Shown: positions 39,880-48,335 of the stretch, piece by piece
How the letters are laid out: the number at the start of each line of letters is the position of its first letter
Numbering within the stretch: position 1 is the stretch's first letter
Assembly: GCF_030679875.1 (NCBI RefSeq)
Contig: NZ_JAUXSP010000019.1
Span: 62,001 to 126,000 of the forward strand
Length of the DNA stretch: 64,000 nucleotides
Direction: 5' to 3'
From: Phenylobacterium sp.
Lineage (GTDB): Bacteria; Pseudomonadota; Alphaproteobacteria; Caulobacterales; Caulobacteraceae
Notes under the pieces: generated by a model
What the model was told of the DNA's origin: nothing
The model's database searches: none
Seen by the model: the letters and a program-made list of their open reading frames with translations, nothing else
Made by a program: the position numbers and the translations under genes

Positions 39880-40797
39880 TCAGTAGGGGTGGATGACCCT
39901 GGCGTCAGCAAAACCGGCGCTCGCCACCTGATCGCGGACCGCCCAGGCCCGGCCCTCGTCGGCCCCGACCTCCAGGACGACCCGGAAGAGCCCCGCACCG
40001 GTGGGCTCAATGGTGGCCGCGCCGGCATGGGCCAGCTGACTGGCCGCCCGCTCGGCGTTGATACGGTCGCCAAAAGCCCCGGCCTGCACCCGGTAGCTCA
40101 CCGTCGGGGCCTGGACGACGGCCTCTGGCGCCGGCGGCGGCGCAGATTGTGGCGTGGCGATCGGGGGGGGCGGCGCGGATCGGGACAGGGCGGCATAGGG
40201 GACCGGCGCTGCGGGTAGGCCCGTCGGCGCCTGAGCCCGGCGCACCCCTGGATCACCCCGGCCGCCGAGGGGGGCTGGCCCCACATAGCGTACGCGCACC
40301 TTGGCCAGGCCCTTGGATTGAAAATCGAGCTCCCGCGCGGCGGCCCGTGACATGTCGATGATTCGATCGCCCACAAAGGGCCCACGGTCATTGACCCGGA
40401 CCACCACCTTGCGGCCGTTCTCAAGGTTGGTGACCTCCACCAGGCTGGGCAGAGGCAAGGTGGTGTGGGCCGCCGTCATGGCGTCCATGTCGAAGATCTC
40501 ACCATTGGCCGTCGTCTTGGCGTGAAACTGCGCGCCATACCAGGAGGCGGTGCCGACCCGGTTGTAGCCGGGATCCTCCTTGGGCACGTACCAGACGCCG
40601 GCCACCTGGTAGGGTTTGCCGACCTTGTAGACGCCGCCCGCGCCGCTGGGCGCCTTGCCGACCTGGGACTGAGCCTGGGGAACGCGGCTGGCGAGCTTGG
40701 GCTTGGGCGCCGCGCAGGCGGTGATCACCAGGGCGGCGAGACTCAGGCCCACCAGGGATCGGATCGTTGCGGTTCGCCCCCGCGGCTTCTCGAGCAT
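39880..40797 (-). CDS. rlpA: RlpA-like septal lytic transglycosylase lipoprotein with SPOR domain
   Basis: 305 residues. A lipoprotein signal ends at ALVITAC. A double-psi beta-barrel domain covers about residues 75-160 (ASWYGAQFHAKTTANGE, NDRGPFVGDRIIDMSRAAA), typical of RlpA which acts on glycan strands lacking stem peptides. A Pro/Ala-rich linker leads to a C-terminal SPOR domain (about 230-305, VSYRVQAGAFGDRINAERA) that targets septal peptidoglycan. It is on the minus strand, upstream of tmk in the same direction. Confidence 0.93.
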   Translation of the reverse strand: MLEKPRGRTATIRSLVGLSLAALVITACAAPKPKLASRVPQAQSQVGKAPSGAGGVYKVGKPYQVAGVWYVPKEDPGYNRVGTASWYGAQFHAKTTANGEIFDMDAMTAAHTTLPLPSLVEVTNLENGRKVVVRVNDRGPFVGDRIIDMSRAAARELDFQSKGLAKVRVRYVGPAPLGGRGDPGVRRAQAPTGLPAAPVPYAALSRSAPPPPIATPQSAPPPAPEAVVQAPTVSYRVQAGAFGDRINAERAASQLAHAGAATIEPTGAGLFRVVLEVGADEGRAWAVRDQVASAGFADARVIHPY

Positions 40798-40911
40798 GGC
40801 CGGCTCCTCTGCGCGTCCTTACCCGAGTGTGAACATTGAGCCTTGAGACGAGGTTAAGCCTAGCTGGGGCCTTGGAACATGCGGCCGGCCCCTGCTATAG
40901 CCCGCCCCTCC

Positions 40912-40998
40912 GGACGGGTGGCCGAGTGGTTTAAGGCAGCGGTCTTGAAAACCGCCGTGGGTGAAAGCCCACCGTGGGTTCGAATCCCACCCCGTCCG
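40912..40998 (+). tRNA. tRNA-Ser (anticodon TGA)
   Basis: A 7-bp acceptor stem GGACGGG/CCCGTCC, the D-arm GCCGAGTGG, the anticodon loop CTTGAAA with anticodon TGA, a long variable arm (stem GTGGG/CCCAC) and the T-arm with TTCGAAT give a serine tRNA. The CCA end is not fully encoded (the genome reads CCG). It marks the boundary of the island: an integrase starts 170 bases downstream in the same direction. Confidence 0.97.
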
Positions 40999-41000
40999 CC
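40973..41000 (+). other. probable attL within the tRNA-Ser 3' end
   Basis: The 3' end of tRNA-Ser (T-arm and acceptor) is the usual crossover site of tRNA-linked integrases, and the integrase here lies directly downstream. No second copy of this segment was seen to the right in the window, so attR is not located and the exact core is inference. Confidence 0.45.
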
Positions 41001-41167
41001 GCCCCAGGCGTTCGCCCATGAGCGCACGCGTTCGACAAAATCCGATTTTTCCTATATATTACAAAGCGGCGTGGCAGTTTCTTGCTGGGCCAATGTTCGT
41101 TGGCATTCGCCGACGACCGCCGAAATCACCAATCAATTTGTATAAACCTTTGTAGGAAGGGTTAGCG

Positions 41168-42466
41168 ATGACGCGCGCGTCAGCGAGGCTAAAGCCTATT
41201 GAAGTCCCCCGCCTGGCTAGGAAGCCAGGCATGTATTGCGACGGCGCAGGTTTGTATCTGCGAGTCGCGCCACCAAGCGCCGCGTCGTGGGTGCTCCGCT
41301 ACATGCTGGATGGAAAGGCCCGTACGATGGGCCTCGGCCCCTTTCCGGAAATCGACCTCAAGGAGGCGCGCGCTCGCGCGTTGGAGGCTCGGAAGCTAAA
41401 GGCAGATGGCATTGACCCGATAGAAACACGCAAAGCCGCTAAGCTGGCTAAACGCTTATCTGCGGCTAAGGCTCTGACGTTCAAGCAGTGTGCGCAAGCT
41501 TATATCGCGTCTCAACGCGATGGCTGGCGCAACAATAAACATGCGGCTCAATGGGATAGCACCCTTAAAGCTTACGCTTATCCAATCATCGGTGATTTGC
41601 CCGTAGCAGCCATAGATACGGCTCTCGTGATGCAGGTTTTAGAGCAGGAGGTGGGACCCACTGATAACCGGCAGCGTCTTTGGAGCGCTAAGAACGAAAC
41701 AGCGAGCCGCGTTAGAGGCCGTATCGAGTGTGTTTTAGGTTGGGCGGCGGCGAGGGAGCTTAGAAGCGGGGACAATCCCGCCCGCTGGAAAGGACATCTG
41801 GCGCACCAACTGCCCGCGCGCTCTAAAGTCGCTAAGGTTAAGCACCATCCAGCGCTACCATATGGTGATATGCCAACATTTTTCTTAGCCTTACGTCAGC
41901 AACCGGGCTTAGCCGCTAAGGCGCTGGAGTTTACCGTTTTAACCGCAGCTAGAACCGGTGAAGTGTTAGGCGCTAAGTGGCGCGAGATCGACGCTGCTAA
42001 CAAGCTCTGGATAGTCCCGGCCGAACGTATGAAATCCGGCCGGGAGCACCGCGTGCCGCTTAGCGACCGAGCTATTGCCGTCCTTTCGCTGCTTAAACCA
42101 GAGGAAGGCGCGACAGAAAGCGAGAGCTATATTTTTCCTGGCGCTAAGCCCGGGAAGCCGTTGTCCAATATGTCGATGCTAAAGCTATTGGAGCGAATGA
42201 AGCGGACGGATTTAACCGCTCACGGCTTCCGTTCAACCTTTCGCGACTGGGCGGCTGAACAAACCAGCACGCCTCGCGATGTGGCCGAGATGGCTTTAGC
42301 ACACGTCGTTAGCAACGCTGTTGAGGCTGCTTACAGGCGTGGTGACATGTTAGATAAACGCATTGAGCTTATGGAAATCTGGGCCGCTTACTGCGCTAGC
42401 AAGCTACACTTAGAAGCTAACAATAGCGATCCTTGCAGCCCTCAGTCCGACGCCACACAGGCTTGA
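41168..42466 (+). CDS. P4-type tyrosine site-specific integrase
   Basis: 432 residues. An N-terminal DUF4102/arm-binding domain (KPGMYCDGAGLYLRVAPPSA) is followed by a core-binding domain and the catalytic domain with R262 (AARTGEV), H352-x2-R355 (HGFRSTFRDW), H379 and the nucleophile Tyr389 (EAAYRRG). All catalytic residues are visible, so it may be active. The ATG follows AGGAAGGG by six bases. Codon use is unlike the flanking core genome, with frequent GCT Ala and TTA Leu codons. It should catalyse integration of the island into the tRNA-Ser. Confidence 0.95.
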   Translation: MTRASARLKPIEVPRLARKPGMYCDGAGLYLRVAPPSAASWVLRYMLDGKARTMGLGPFPEIDLKEARARALEARKLKADGIDPIETRKAAKLAKRLSAAKALTFKQCAQAYIASQRDGWRNNKHAAQWDSTLKAYAYPIIGDLPVAAIDTALVMQVLEQEVGPTDNRQRLWSAKNETASRVRGRIECVLGWAAARELRSGDNPARWKGHLAHQLPARSKVAKVKHHPALPYGDMPTFFLALRQQPGLAAKALEFTVLTAARTGEVLGAKWREIDAANKLWIVPAERMKSGREHRVPLSDRAIAVLSLLKPEEGATESESYIFPGAKPGKPLSNMSMLKLLERMKRTDLTAHGFRSTFRDWAAEQTSTPRDVAEMALAHVVSNAVEAAYRRGDMLDKRIELMEIWAAYCASKLHLEANNSDPCSPQSDATQA

Positions 42467-42570
42467 ATATAAAATACAAGCAGCAGCAGCATTGTATGGG
42501 TAGATATATATAAACCCCTATAAGAGGGCAGCAAGGACACAACAATCCAATATAATAGCAATTGTATCCA

Positions 42571-43185
42571 TTAGTTCATACGCATTTCTATGGGCATATT
42601 ATCTACGATAACGCCACCCCTAACAGCCACATTTATTAAAACGTATAGCTTAGAAAATGGTATGGCATTCAACACCGATAAGTAATGTGTAGCAAATGGC
42701 TCGGGGACACGGCCACCACTATGGCGAACCCTATCCGCACCCCTAAGCCCATTATTGGTGCCTTTTACCCAATGCGATTTGCTTATGTAGCTGACCTGAT
42801 AAGCTGGGTTACCCAGTGCGCTAACGAATACCGGCCGGACAATATAATCGTCACCTCGATAGGCGGGTTTTTTGGCCACCCTGCCCCTTAGAAAGCTAGC
42901 CATTTCCCCGGTGCATATGCAGTGGAAATGGAGAACGAAAAGCTCGTTATCGACGTCGAACTCGCCATCCAGCTTGGCAATCAAATGGCCCTTCAAACCT
43001 TGAGCCTCTTGCCGACGAAAGTTTTCCTCGAACTCCCTTAGGATGCTGAGCACCCGGCCTGTCGTTAGTTCCTCAGGCTTTAGGACCCATTTTTTGGACA
43101 TAACGGTAGCGGCGTAAGCGCTATAACCCCGTGGCCCTAGCTCGCTTAGAAGCCGCAGGATTGCTCCGGTTATCCGAACCTGCAC
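42571..43185 (-). CDS. possible HUH/YxxK replication-type protein, N-terminally cut by IS66
   Basis: 204 residues from a GTG at 43185. The segment LFVLHFHCICTG holds an H-x-H pair (H86, H88) of HUH type, and 45 residues later SYISKSHW gives a YxxK (Y133, K136). These are the core motifs of HUH rolling-circle Rep proteins, in the right order. The rest has no clear hit by eye, so this is an inference. The IS66 end lies 11 bases upstream of the start, and the frame continues into the IS, so the true N-terminus is probably lost. Low GC relative to the core genome. Confidence 0.45.
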   Translation of the reverse strand: MQVRITGAILRLLSELGPRGYSAYAATVMSKKWVLKPEELTTGRVLSILREFEENFRRQEAQGLKGHLIAKLDGEFDVDNELFVLHFHCICTGEMASFLRGRVAKKPAYRGDDYIVRPVFVSALGNPAYQVSYISKSHWVKGTNNGLRGADRVRHSGGRVPEPFATHYLSVLNAIPFSKLYVLINVAVRGGVIVDNMPIEMRMN

Positions 43186-43257
43186 CCAGCGAAAATGTAC
43201 CCATCCGGCGTGGGCCGCAGCCGGTGAAGGATCGCGAAGCAGATCTGGCTGGTCTGC

Positions 43258-44958
43258 TCAGGCCGCGGCGGCGGTGAGCGCCTCTTGGCGCAAAGCCTTC
43301 CAGTTCCAGGGCAGGAGCTCCTCGATCCGGTGAGCTGGATGGGTGGCGATGCGGGCGAGCACATCGGCGAGCCAGGCGTGGGGATCGACGTCGTTCATCT
43401 TGGCCGTGACGATCAGACTGTACATGGCTGCGGCCCGCTGACCGCCCCGATCTGAACCGCAGAACAGCCAGGACTTACGGCCGAGCGCGATGCCGCGCAG
43501 GGCGCGCTCGGCGGCGTTGTTGCTGAGGCAGACCCTGCCGTCATCGAGAAACAGGGTGAAGGCGGGCCAGCGCTTCAGTAGATATCTGATCGCCTTGTAG
43601 AGGTCGTGGGTGCGGGAGAAGCTGAATTGCTTCTCCTCGAGATAGGCGTGCAGCGCCAGGGCGATCGGCTTGCTCAGCTCCTGCCGGACGGCGTGGCGCG
43701 TCTCGGGGGGCTGGCCATTGATGTCGCGCTCGATGTCGAAGAGAGCGTCGATCCTGCGGACCACCTCAAGGGCGACGGGCGAGACCACGACGGGCTTCTT
43801 GCCTGCAGCCTTGCGACGGGCGGCCTCTTGGAGATCGGCGAAGATGAAGAACGGCCGGCGCGCGTGGGCCCAGCAGGCGGCCTGCAGGATCTGTCCGGGG
43901 GTGCGATCTGGCGCATAGAGCTTGTCGTAGCCACTGAAGGCGTCAGCCTGGAAAACCCCAGACCACTGGGCAAGATGGGCCTGCGGGTGCACGCCGCTGC
44001 GATCGCGCGAATAGTAAAACATCGCGGCGGGTGGGTCTGTGCCGCCGAACGGCTTGTCGTCGGCGACATAGCCCCAACATCGGGCGATATCGGTCTTGCC
44101 GGCGGCGAGAACGGGCACGGTCGTGTCATCGCCATGGAGCCGCTCGGCTGAAAAGACGTGGCGCTCCAGCGCGCTCAAGATCGGGCTGAGCGCGAAGCAG
44201 CCGGCGCCCACGGCGTCGGCCATGGTGGACAAGGCGATCGGAACGCCCTCCAGGGCGTAGCGCTCACAGAGGCGGTTGAGCGGCTGGTGGGCGCCGAACT
44301 TCTCATAGAGGATCATCGCCAGCAGGCTGGGGCCGGCCCATCCCCGGGGAATGACGTGGAAGGGCGCCGGCGCCTGGCTGATCTTCTCGCAGTCTCGGCA
44401 GGTGAACTTCTCGCGCACCGTCTCGATCACCTTCCACTGGCGGGGGATGGACTCCAGGGTGCGGGTCACGTCCTCGCCGAGCTTGCGGAGCCGGCCGCTG
44501 CCGCAGCAATCGCACGCCGTCGGCGGGGCGAGCACGACGCGCTCCCTGGGCAGATGATCGGGAAAGGTGGTGCGAGGCTGGGGGCGTTTGCGCACGAAGC
44601 CTGCCACGGTCGTGGTCTTGGCTACGGCGATCTCGGCGGCGATCTCATCTTCGGTGGCGCTGGCCTCGCGCTCCTCGAGCTCAAGCTCCATCTGGTCCTG
44701 GAGCTGGGCGCCACGCTCCTTGCGTGACCCGTAGACCTGGCGCTCCAGCTTGGCGATCTTGAGCGCCTGATGGGTGATGAGGGCTTTGTCCTCTGACGCC
44801 ATGGCCTTGGCCACGGCCAGCTCGGCAGCGACATCGAAGTGCTTCTGCTCGGCGCTCGTCGCCTTATCCTGGGCCTCGCCGGCCTTGGCGAGCGCGATCT
44901 TCAGCGCTGCCTTGAGCGCTTCGACATCGTCCGGAATGGGCAGGGCCGTGACGTCCAT
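43258..44958 (-). CDS. tnpC: IS66 transposase TnpC
   Basis: 566 residues. It has an N-terminal helical region, a zinc-type CDCC...CRDC segment, and the IS66 DDE core with HGDDTTVPV, FQADAFSGYDK and NNAAERALRGIAL carrying the Asp, Asp and Glu. The C-terminus (WLADVLARIATHPAHR and ELLPWNW) is the IS66 end signature. The gene is full length and looks intact. It lies 73 bases after tnpB within the 43197-45820 element. Confidence 0.97.
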   Translation of the reverse strand: MDVTALPIPDDVEALKAALKIALAKAGEAQDKATSAEQKHFDVAAELAVAKAMASEDKALITHQALKIAKLERQVYGSRKERGAQLQDQMELELEEREASATEDEIAAEIAVAKTTTVAGFVRKRPQPRTTFPDHLPRERVVLAPPTACDCCGSGRLRKLGEDVTRTLESIPRQWKVIETVREKFTCRDCEKISQAPAPFHVIPRGWAGPSLLAMILYEKFGAHQPLNRLCERYALEGVPIALSTMADAVGAGCFALSPILSALERHVFSAERLHGDDTTVPVLAAGKTDIARCWGYVADDKPFGGTDPPAAMFYYSRDRSGVHPQAHLAQWSGVFQADAFSGYDKLYAPDRTPGQILQAACWAHARRPFFIFADLQEAARRKAAGKKPVVVSPVALEVVRRIDALFDIERDINGQPPETRHAVRQELSKPIALALHAYLEEKQFSFSRTHDLYKAIRYLLKRWPAFTLFLDDGRVCLSNNAAERALRGIALGRKSWLFCGSDRGGQRAAAMYSLIVTAKMNDVDPHAWLADVLARIATHPAHRIEELLPWNWKALRQEALTAAAA

Positions 44959-45031
44959 AACCCTGATGGAATCATACTTTTGCGCGCTTGTGGCGCCCCT
45001 AAATGCAGGCCCAGAAAAGAAAAATGAGCCC

Positions 45032-45379
45032 CTATCCGGCGCTGGTCGGACGCCAGGTGTGCTGGGGGTTACGCCAGTCGATCCCCTCCAGCATGTAGCC
45101 CAGCTGGGCCGACGTCAGGGCGACCGCACCGCCCTCCGTGGCGGGCCACACAAACCGCCCGCGGTCCAGGCGCTTGGCGTAGAGCGACATGCCCAGGCCG
45201 TCATGCCAGATGATCTTGACCAGGCTGCCGCCGCGGCCTCGGAACACGAATAGATCGCCGGCATGGGGATCGCGCTTCAAGTGCTCCTGGACCAGCAGGG
45301 CCAGGCCCTGCATGCCCTTGCGCATGTCTGTGTGGCCAGTGGCGATCCAGACCCTGACGCCCGATGGAACTGGGATCAT
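45032..45379 (-). CDS. tnpB: IS66 accessory protein TnpB
   Basis: 115 residues with the family motifs VWIATGHTDMRKGMQGLA, FRGRGG and KRLDRGRFVWP. Required with TnpA and TnpC for IS66 transposition. Its start overlaps the tnpA stop by 4 nt. Confidence 0.96.
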   Translation of the reverse strand: MIPVPSGVRVWIATGHTDMRKGMQGLALLVQEHLKRDPHAGDLFVFRGRGGSLVKIIWHDGLGMSLYAKRLDRGRFVWPATEGGAVALTSAQLGYMLEGIDWRNPQHTWRPTSAG

Positions 45380-45726
45380 CGAAGCGCCCGGAGCGTGGCG
45401 GTGACCAAGGCCGCGGGCGTGTCGGCGCTGATCGTCACCCGGGCGCCACGCGGCAGATCAACGACGATGGCGGGCCCCAGGCTCGCAGCCGGCCCAACGT
45501 CCGCGCCGCCATCGACGACAACCGCCGGGACGAAGCCGCCCTCATCGCGGGCGGCCAACACTTCGCGTCGCCACTTGTAGATCAGGCTCGTGGCGACCTC
45601 GTACTGCCGCGCCACGTCTGACACCACGGCGCCGGGCGAGAAAGCCGCCATCAGGATCTCGCGCTGCTCGTCTGCGCTCCAACGACGACGGCGCTCGGGC
45701 CCCGTCATCAACGTCATATGGGCCAT
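45376..45726 (-). CDS. tnpA: IS66 accessory protein TnpA
   Basis: 116 residues with an IS3/IS66-type helix-turn-helix (RRRWSADEQREILMAAF, VARQYEVATSLIYKWRRE). First gene of the IS66 operon; the stop overlaps tnpB. A later ATG such as the fourth or seventh codon may be the true start. Confidence 0.93.
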   Translation of the reverse strand: MAHMTLMTGPERRRRWSADEQREILMAAFSPGAVVSDVARQYEVATSLIYKWRREVLAARDEGGFVPAVVVDGGADVGPAASLGPAIVVDLPRGARVTISADTPAALVTATLRALR

Positions 45727-45737
45727 GCTGCACAGCT

Positions 45738-46166
45738 ATGAGCGCTCATAAGGTCTCCTTACGAGCGCAGCATCACGTCCAGGCTACCCCTCAGCAAGGC
45801 GGCCGACGGCGGAGGGGTACCGTCAATCTCGCCGTCCAACTGCTTGAGGATGGACGGGTCATCGGATCGGTTAGGCTGGGGCTGGATGGGCAAGATGGGG
45901 CCGACCTAGGTTACGTCTTCGGAAGTTCCTGGTGGGGCGTCGGTTACGGCTACGAGGCAGCGTCAGCGGTTCTTGCAGCTGCGTTTGAGACGCTTGAGCT
46001 CCATCGGGTCTGGGCGACCTGCGATACGCGCAATGCCGCCTCGGCCAGACTTCTGGAGAAACTCGGAATGCGCCAGGAGGGAATGATGCTCCAAGACCGC
46101 AAGGTTAGGGATGGGGGGCGCGACACTGGCCTGTTTGCCCGGCTAAATGAAGAGTGGCGCGCCTGA
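45738..46166 (+). pseudogene. GNAT N-acetyltransferase, 5' end replaced by IS66
   Basis: The open frame begins inside the IS66 end (up to 45820), and only from about residue 29 (VNLAVQLLEDGRVIGSVRLG) does acetyltransferase sequence begin. The C-terminal GNAT region is complete: GYVFGSSWWGVGYGYEAASA, ATCDTRNAASARLLEKLGM. The first part of the fold, normally about 45 residues before this point, is missing. This is a gene cut by the IS; whether the fused frame makes a working protein is unknown. It would be a RimJ/RimL-type acetyltransferase. Confidence 0.75.
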
Positions 46167-46357
46167 CCTGGCAGATGAATGTCCGCAGTCTGGCTCGGGG
46201 TTTATGCCCGCTCCTGGCGCATCTTTGCCATCGCCCTCATCGCCGAGCGGGCGGCCGCATTGCGGACGTCATGAACCGCCGGGAAGGGTGGGAAGCTGAC
46301 TTCGTGTCGGGCAGACTGGCGAGGGCGCTGCAGCCTGGGTTGCTAGGTCGATTGCCA

Positions 46358-46915
46358 ATGAGGATAGTCATTTCCGCCATCGCCCTCCTTGCGCTGGGGG
46401 TCTCAAGCGGTGCCGACGCCGCACCAATATTCACGGACATGTATCGCGTACGCGTCGTGGCCGGTCACTATACGGGGCTGTACGAGAGTGTCGCGCTGCG
46501 GAAGGTCGCGTCATCCGGAGGTCCGTTCTGGATGGCCGAGCGCCGCAAACGGACGACGGCGGGCATCACGGGGCCGACCGTTCAAATCGAACGTCACTGG
46601 ATAGACGGGAGGCAATGCCCAGCCCTCGCAATGGTCGTCGAGAGTATCGCCGCCATTCCTCAGCCAAAGACTTCAGCGTCGATTCCGCCGTTCCATGGCG
46701 CGCGTGTCTACCTGGGCTCTAATGAGGCCGACAGCGGCTACGCTGTGCGGTCCGACTACGAGGGGCCGATCACCGCGTGGTGGAGGCAGGCCGAGGAAAC
46801 GCTCAAGCCATGCTGGGGCACGCCGATTTTCACCAGCGACGGCGAACGTCTGCCACTCACGCTTGAACTAGACACAGATGAGGAACCCTACAGGGCTTTG
46901 GAACGCATGGAGTAA
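46358..46915 (+). CDS. hypothetical exported protein
   Basis: 185 residues from the ATG at 46358, with a clear signal peptide (ISAIALLALGVSSGADAA). The frame is open back to 46154, but that stretch lacks conserved features. Mature part: two isolated cysteines (CPALA, LKPCWG) that could form a disulfide. No domain recognised. It lies in the IS66-flanking part of the island, some 190 bases after the truncated acetyltransferase. Confidence 0.6.
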   Translation: MRIVISAIALLALGVSSGADAAPIFTDMYRVRVVAGHYTGLYESVALRKVASSGGPFWMAERRKRTTAGITGPTVQIERHWIDGRQCPALAMVVESIAAIPQPKTSASIPPFHGARVYLGSNEADSGYAVRSDYEGPITAWWRQAEETLKPCWGTPIFTSDGERLPLTLELDTDEEPYRALERME

Positions 46916-47163
46916 CCGCCCGATCGCGGACTATGCAATGTCCGCAACGGGGTCGGGTTCAGCCGCAACCAATGGGCCGGCAACCGGACCCTCGTCCGGC
47001 TGAGGAATGTCTCGAATCCGGCCGTCAGCCAATGACCGCAACTGGCGCGATCCTGAAGTATTGCACCCTGTGAGGCGCGGGCTAGCCCGCTCGCGCCCGG
47101 GATAACCAGTCGTGAGCAATGTCCGGATAGCCTGCTGGCGCCGTTGGTCCGGAGGTGAACGCC

Positions 47164-47763
47164 ATGACGTCGCTGTCTCGTCGAACTCTGCTGGGCGTCC
47201 CGATTGTCCTACTAGTTCCTGCGTGCGGGCCGAGTGCGCCGTCGGCGAGCCGCGCTTCATTGGTGATCCCACACCTTCGCCAGGAGACTCTGCTTTGCGT
47301 CCCAACGGCGGCCGCGATGGTGCTAGCCCACTATGGTGATCCGCAGTCGCCGCGGAAGTTGAAAGCCCTGGCATCTGGGCGTGACTACAATCCAGGTCAA
47401 CCGTTCGCCGACTATTCGATCACACCCTTCGCGGCCTTGATCTCAGGCCTTAGAACGCTGGGGTACGAGTGGGAAGAAGTCACATTCCCGCAGACTCAAG
47501 GCGGTTTCCGTAACGGCGTCAGCTTGATCGAAGCTGATGTCGACCAAGGGCGGCCGCCCTTGGTCGACATCAGCGTCGGCGGCATCGGCCACACTTTGGT
47601 TGTCTCGGGCTTCGACCGTGAGCGTCAGCGTCTTACGTTTGTGGACCCAGACTTGCCAGACCCCGGCGTGTCGTCGGCAACCTACAAAGAGTTCGAAGCC
47701 GTCTGGAACGAAGCGGCCTACGGCGGCGCCTTTAGAGCGATGATCCGTACATCAAGGGCGTAA
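47164..47763 (+). CDS. papain-like (C39-type) peptidase lipoprotein
   Basis: 199 residues with an RR-containing signal (SRRTLLGVPIVLLVPAC) ending in a lipobox-like LVPAC (Cys21). The mature part has the triad order of C39-like peptidases: Cys45 in LLCVPTAAAMVL, His143 in GIGHTLVVSGFD and Asp161 in FVDPDL. Membrane-anchored cysteine peptidase or amidase of unknown substrate. ATG 47164 is preferred over GTG 47155, with the ribosome site GGAGG eight bases upstream. Island gene. Confidence 0.75.
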   Translation: MTSLSRRTLLGVPIVLLVPACGPSAPSASRASLVIPHLRQETLLCVPTAAAMVLAHYGDPQSPRKLKALASGRDYNPGQPFADYSITPFAALISGLRTLGYEWEEVTFPQTQGGFRNGVSLIEADVDQGRPPLVDISVGGIGHTLVVSGFDRERQRLTFVDPDLPDPGVSSATYKEFEAVWNEAAYGGAFRAMIRTSRA

Positions 47764-47919
47764 CAGGCCCACCGGCGTGACGACGTAGTCAGCAACCGGC
47801 GCCACGTTGTCGTCGACGACCCGCCCGATCGCTCCAGACCTCGCAGTCCTAACGGTCGAGATGGCGCCGATGCGCGCGCCAATCGGCCTGGGTCAGCCGC
47901 CAGTAGGCCTTGTTTCTGA

Positions 47920-48278
47920 CCCCCTCCACATAGCTGTCAGTCGCCATACCGACCGGCGGCGAGGTCTCCGACATCAAGGGCTACGGCTCGCTGTGGTCTA
48001 GTCAGGGCCTCAGCCAAAGGTGCTCATGGGCGACAAGGGCTATGACACCGACGCCATCTTGGGCGACCTCGAAGCCCGAGGGATCGAGCCCGTCAACCCG
48101 CCCAAGCGAACACGCGGGATCTGCGGGCCGATCAGCGGCCAACTCTATGCACGGAGGAATCTCGTCGAGCGGTGCTTCTCCACGCTCAAGCACAGCCGCA
48201 GACTGGCCACCCGATATGACGGGGCCGCGACAACTATCACGGCTTCACACACGTCCCCTCGGCTCGACTATGGGTTAG
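47920..48278 (+). pseudogene. IS5-family transposase remnant, frameshifted
   Basis: One frame gives TGGEVSDIKGYGSLWS, which aligns with the LTPGEVSDIKG stretch of IS5 DDE transposases. Another frame, from about 48018, gives LMGDKGYDTDAILGD, VNPPKRTRG and ENMF-like NLVERCFSTLKHSRRLATRYD, the C-terminal catalytic region. A frameshift between the two, no N-terminus and no flanking inverted repeats. A relic. Confidence 0.8.
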
Positions 48279-48335
48279 ACACCTCGTCAACAGAGCCTAG
48301 GCTAGCGGCCAGTGTAATCTTCTCTGTTCAAACCT

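Larger units (their letters stand above)
43197..45820 (-). mobile_element. complete IS66-family insertion sequence
   Basis: Terminal inverted repeats of 22 bp (43197-43218 and 45799-45820), both beginning GTACCC, match at 19 of 22 positions and enclose tnpA, tnpB and tnpC, giving a 2,624-bp element of normal IS66 size. The eight bases outside each end (GCGAAAAT and CGTCAATC) do not match, so the expected 8-bp target duplication is missing. Confidence 0.9.

Noticed and set aside
41168..42466. Frequent GCTAAG words as uptake or recombination signals
   Set aside because: They follow reading frame Ala-Lys codon pairs in the integrase; the bias is codon use, not a separate signal.
47854..47942. 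Minus-strand peptide with YVEGVRNKAYWRLTQADW
   Set aside because: Looks protein-like but the fragment is short and no family was recognised; not called.
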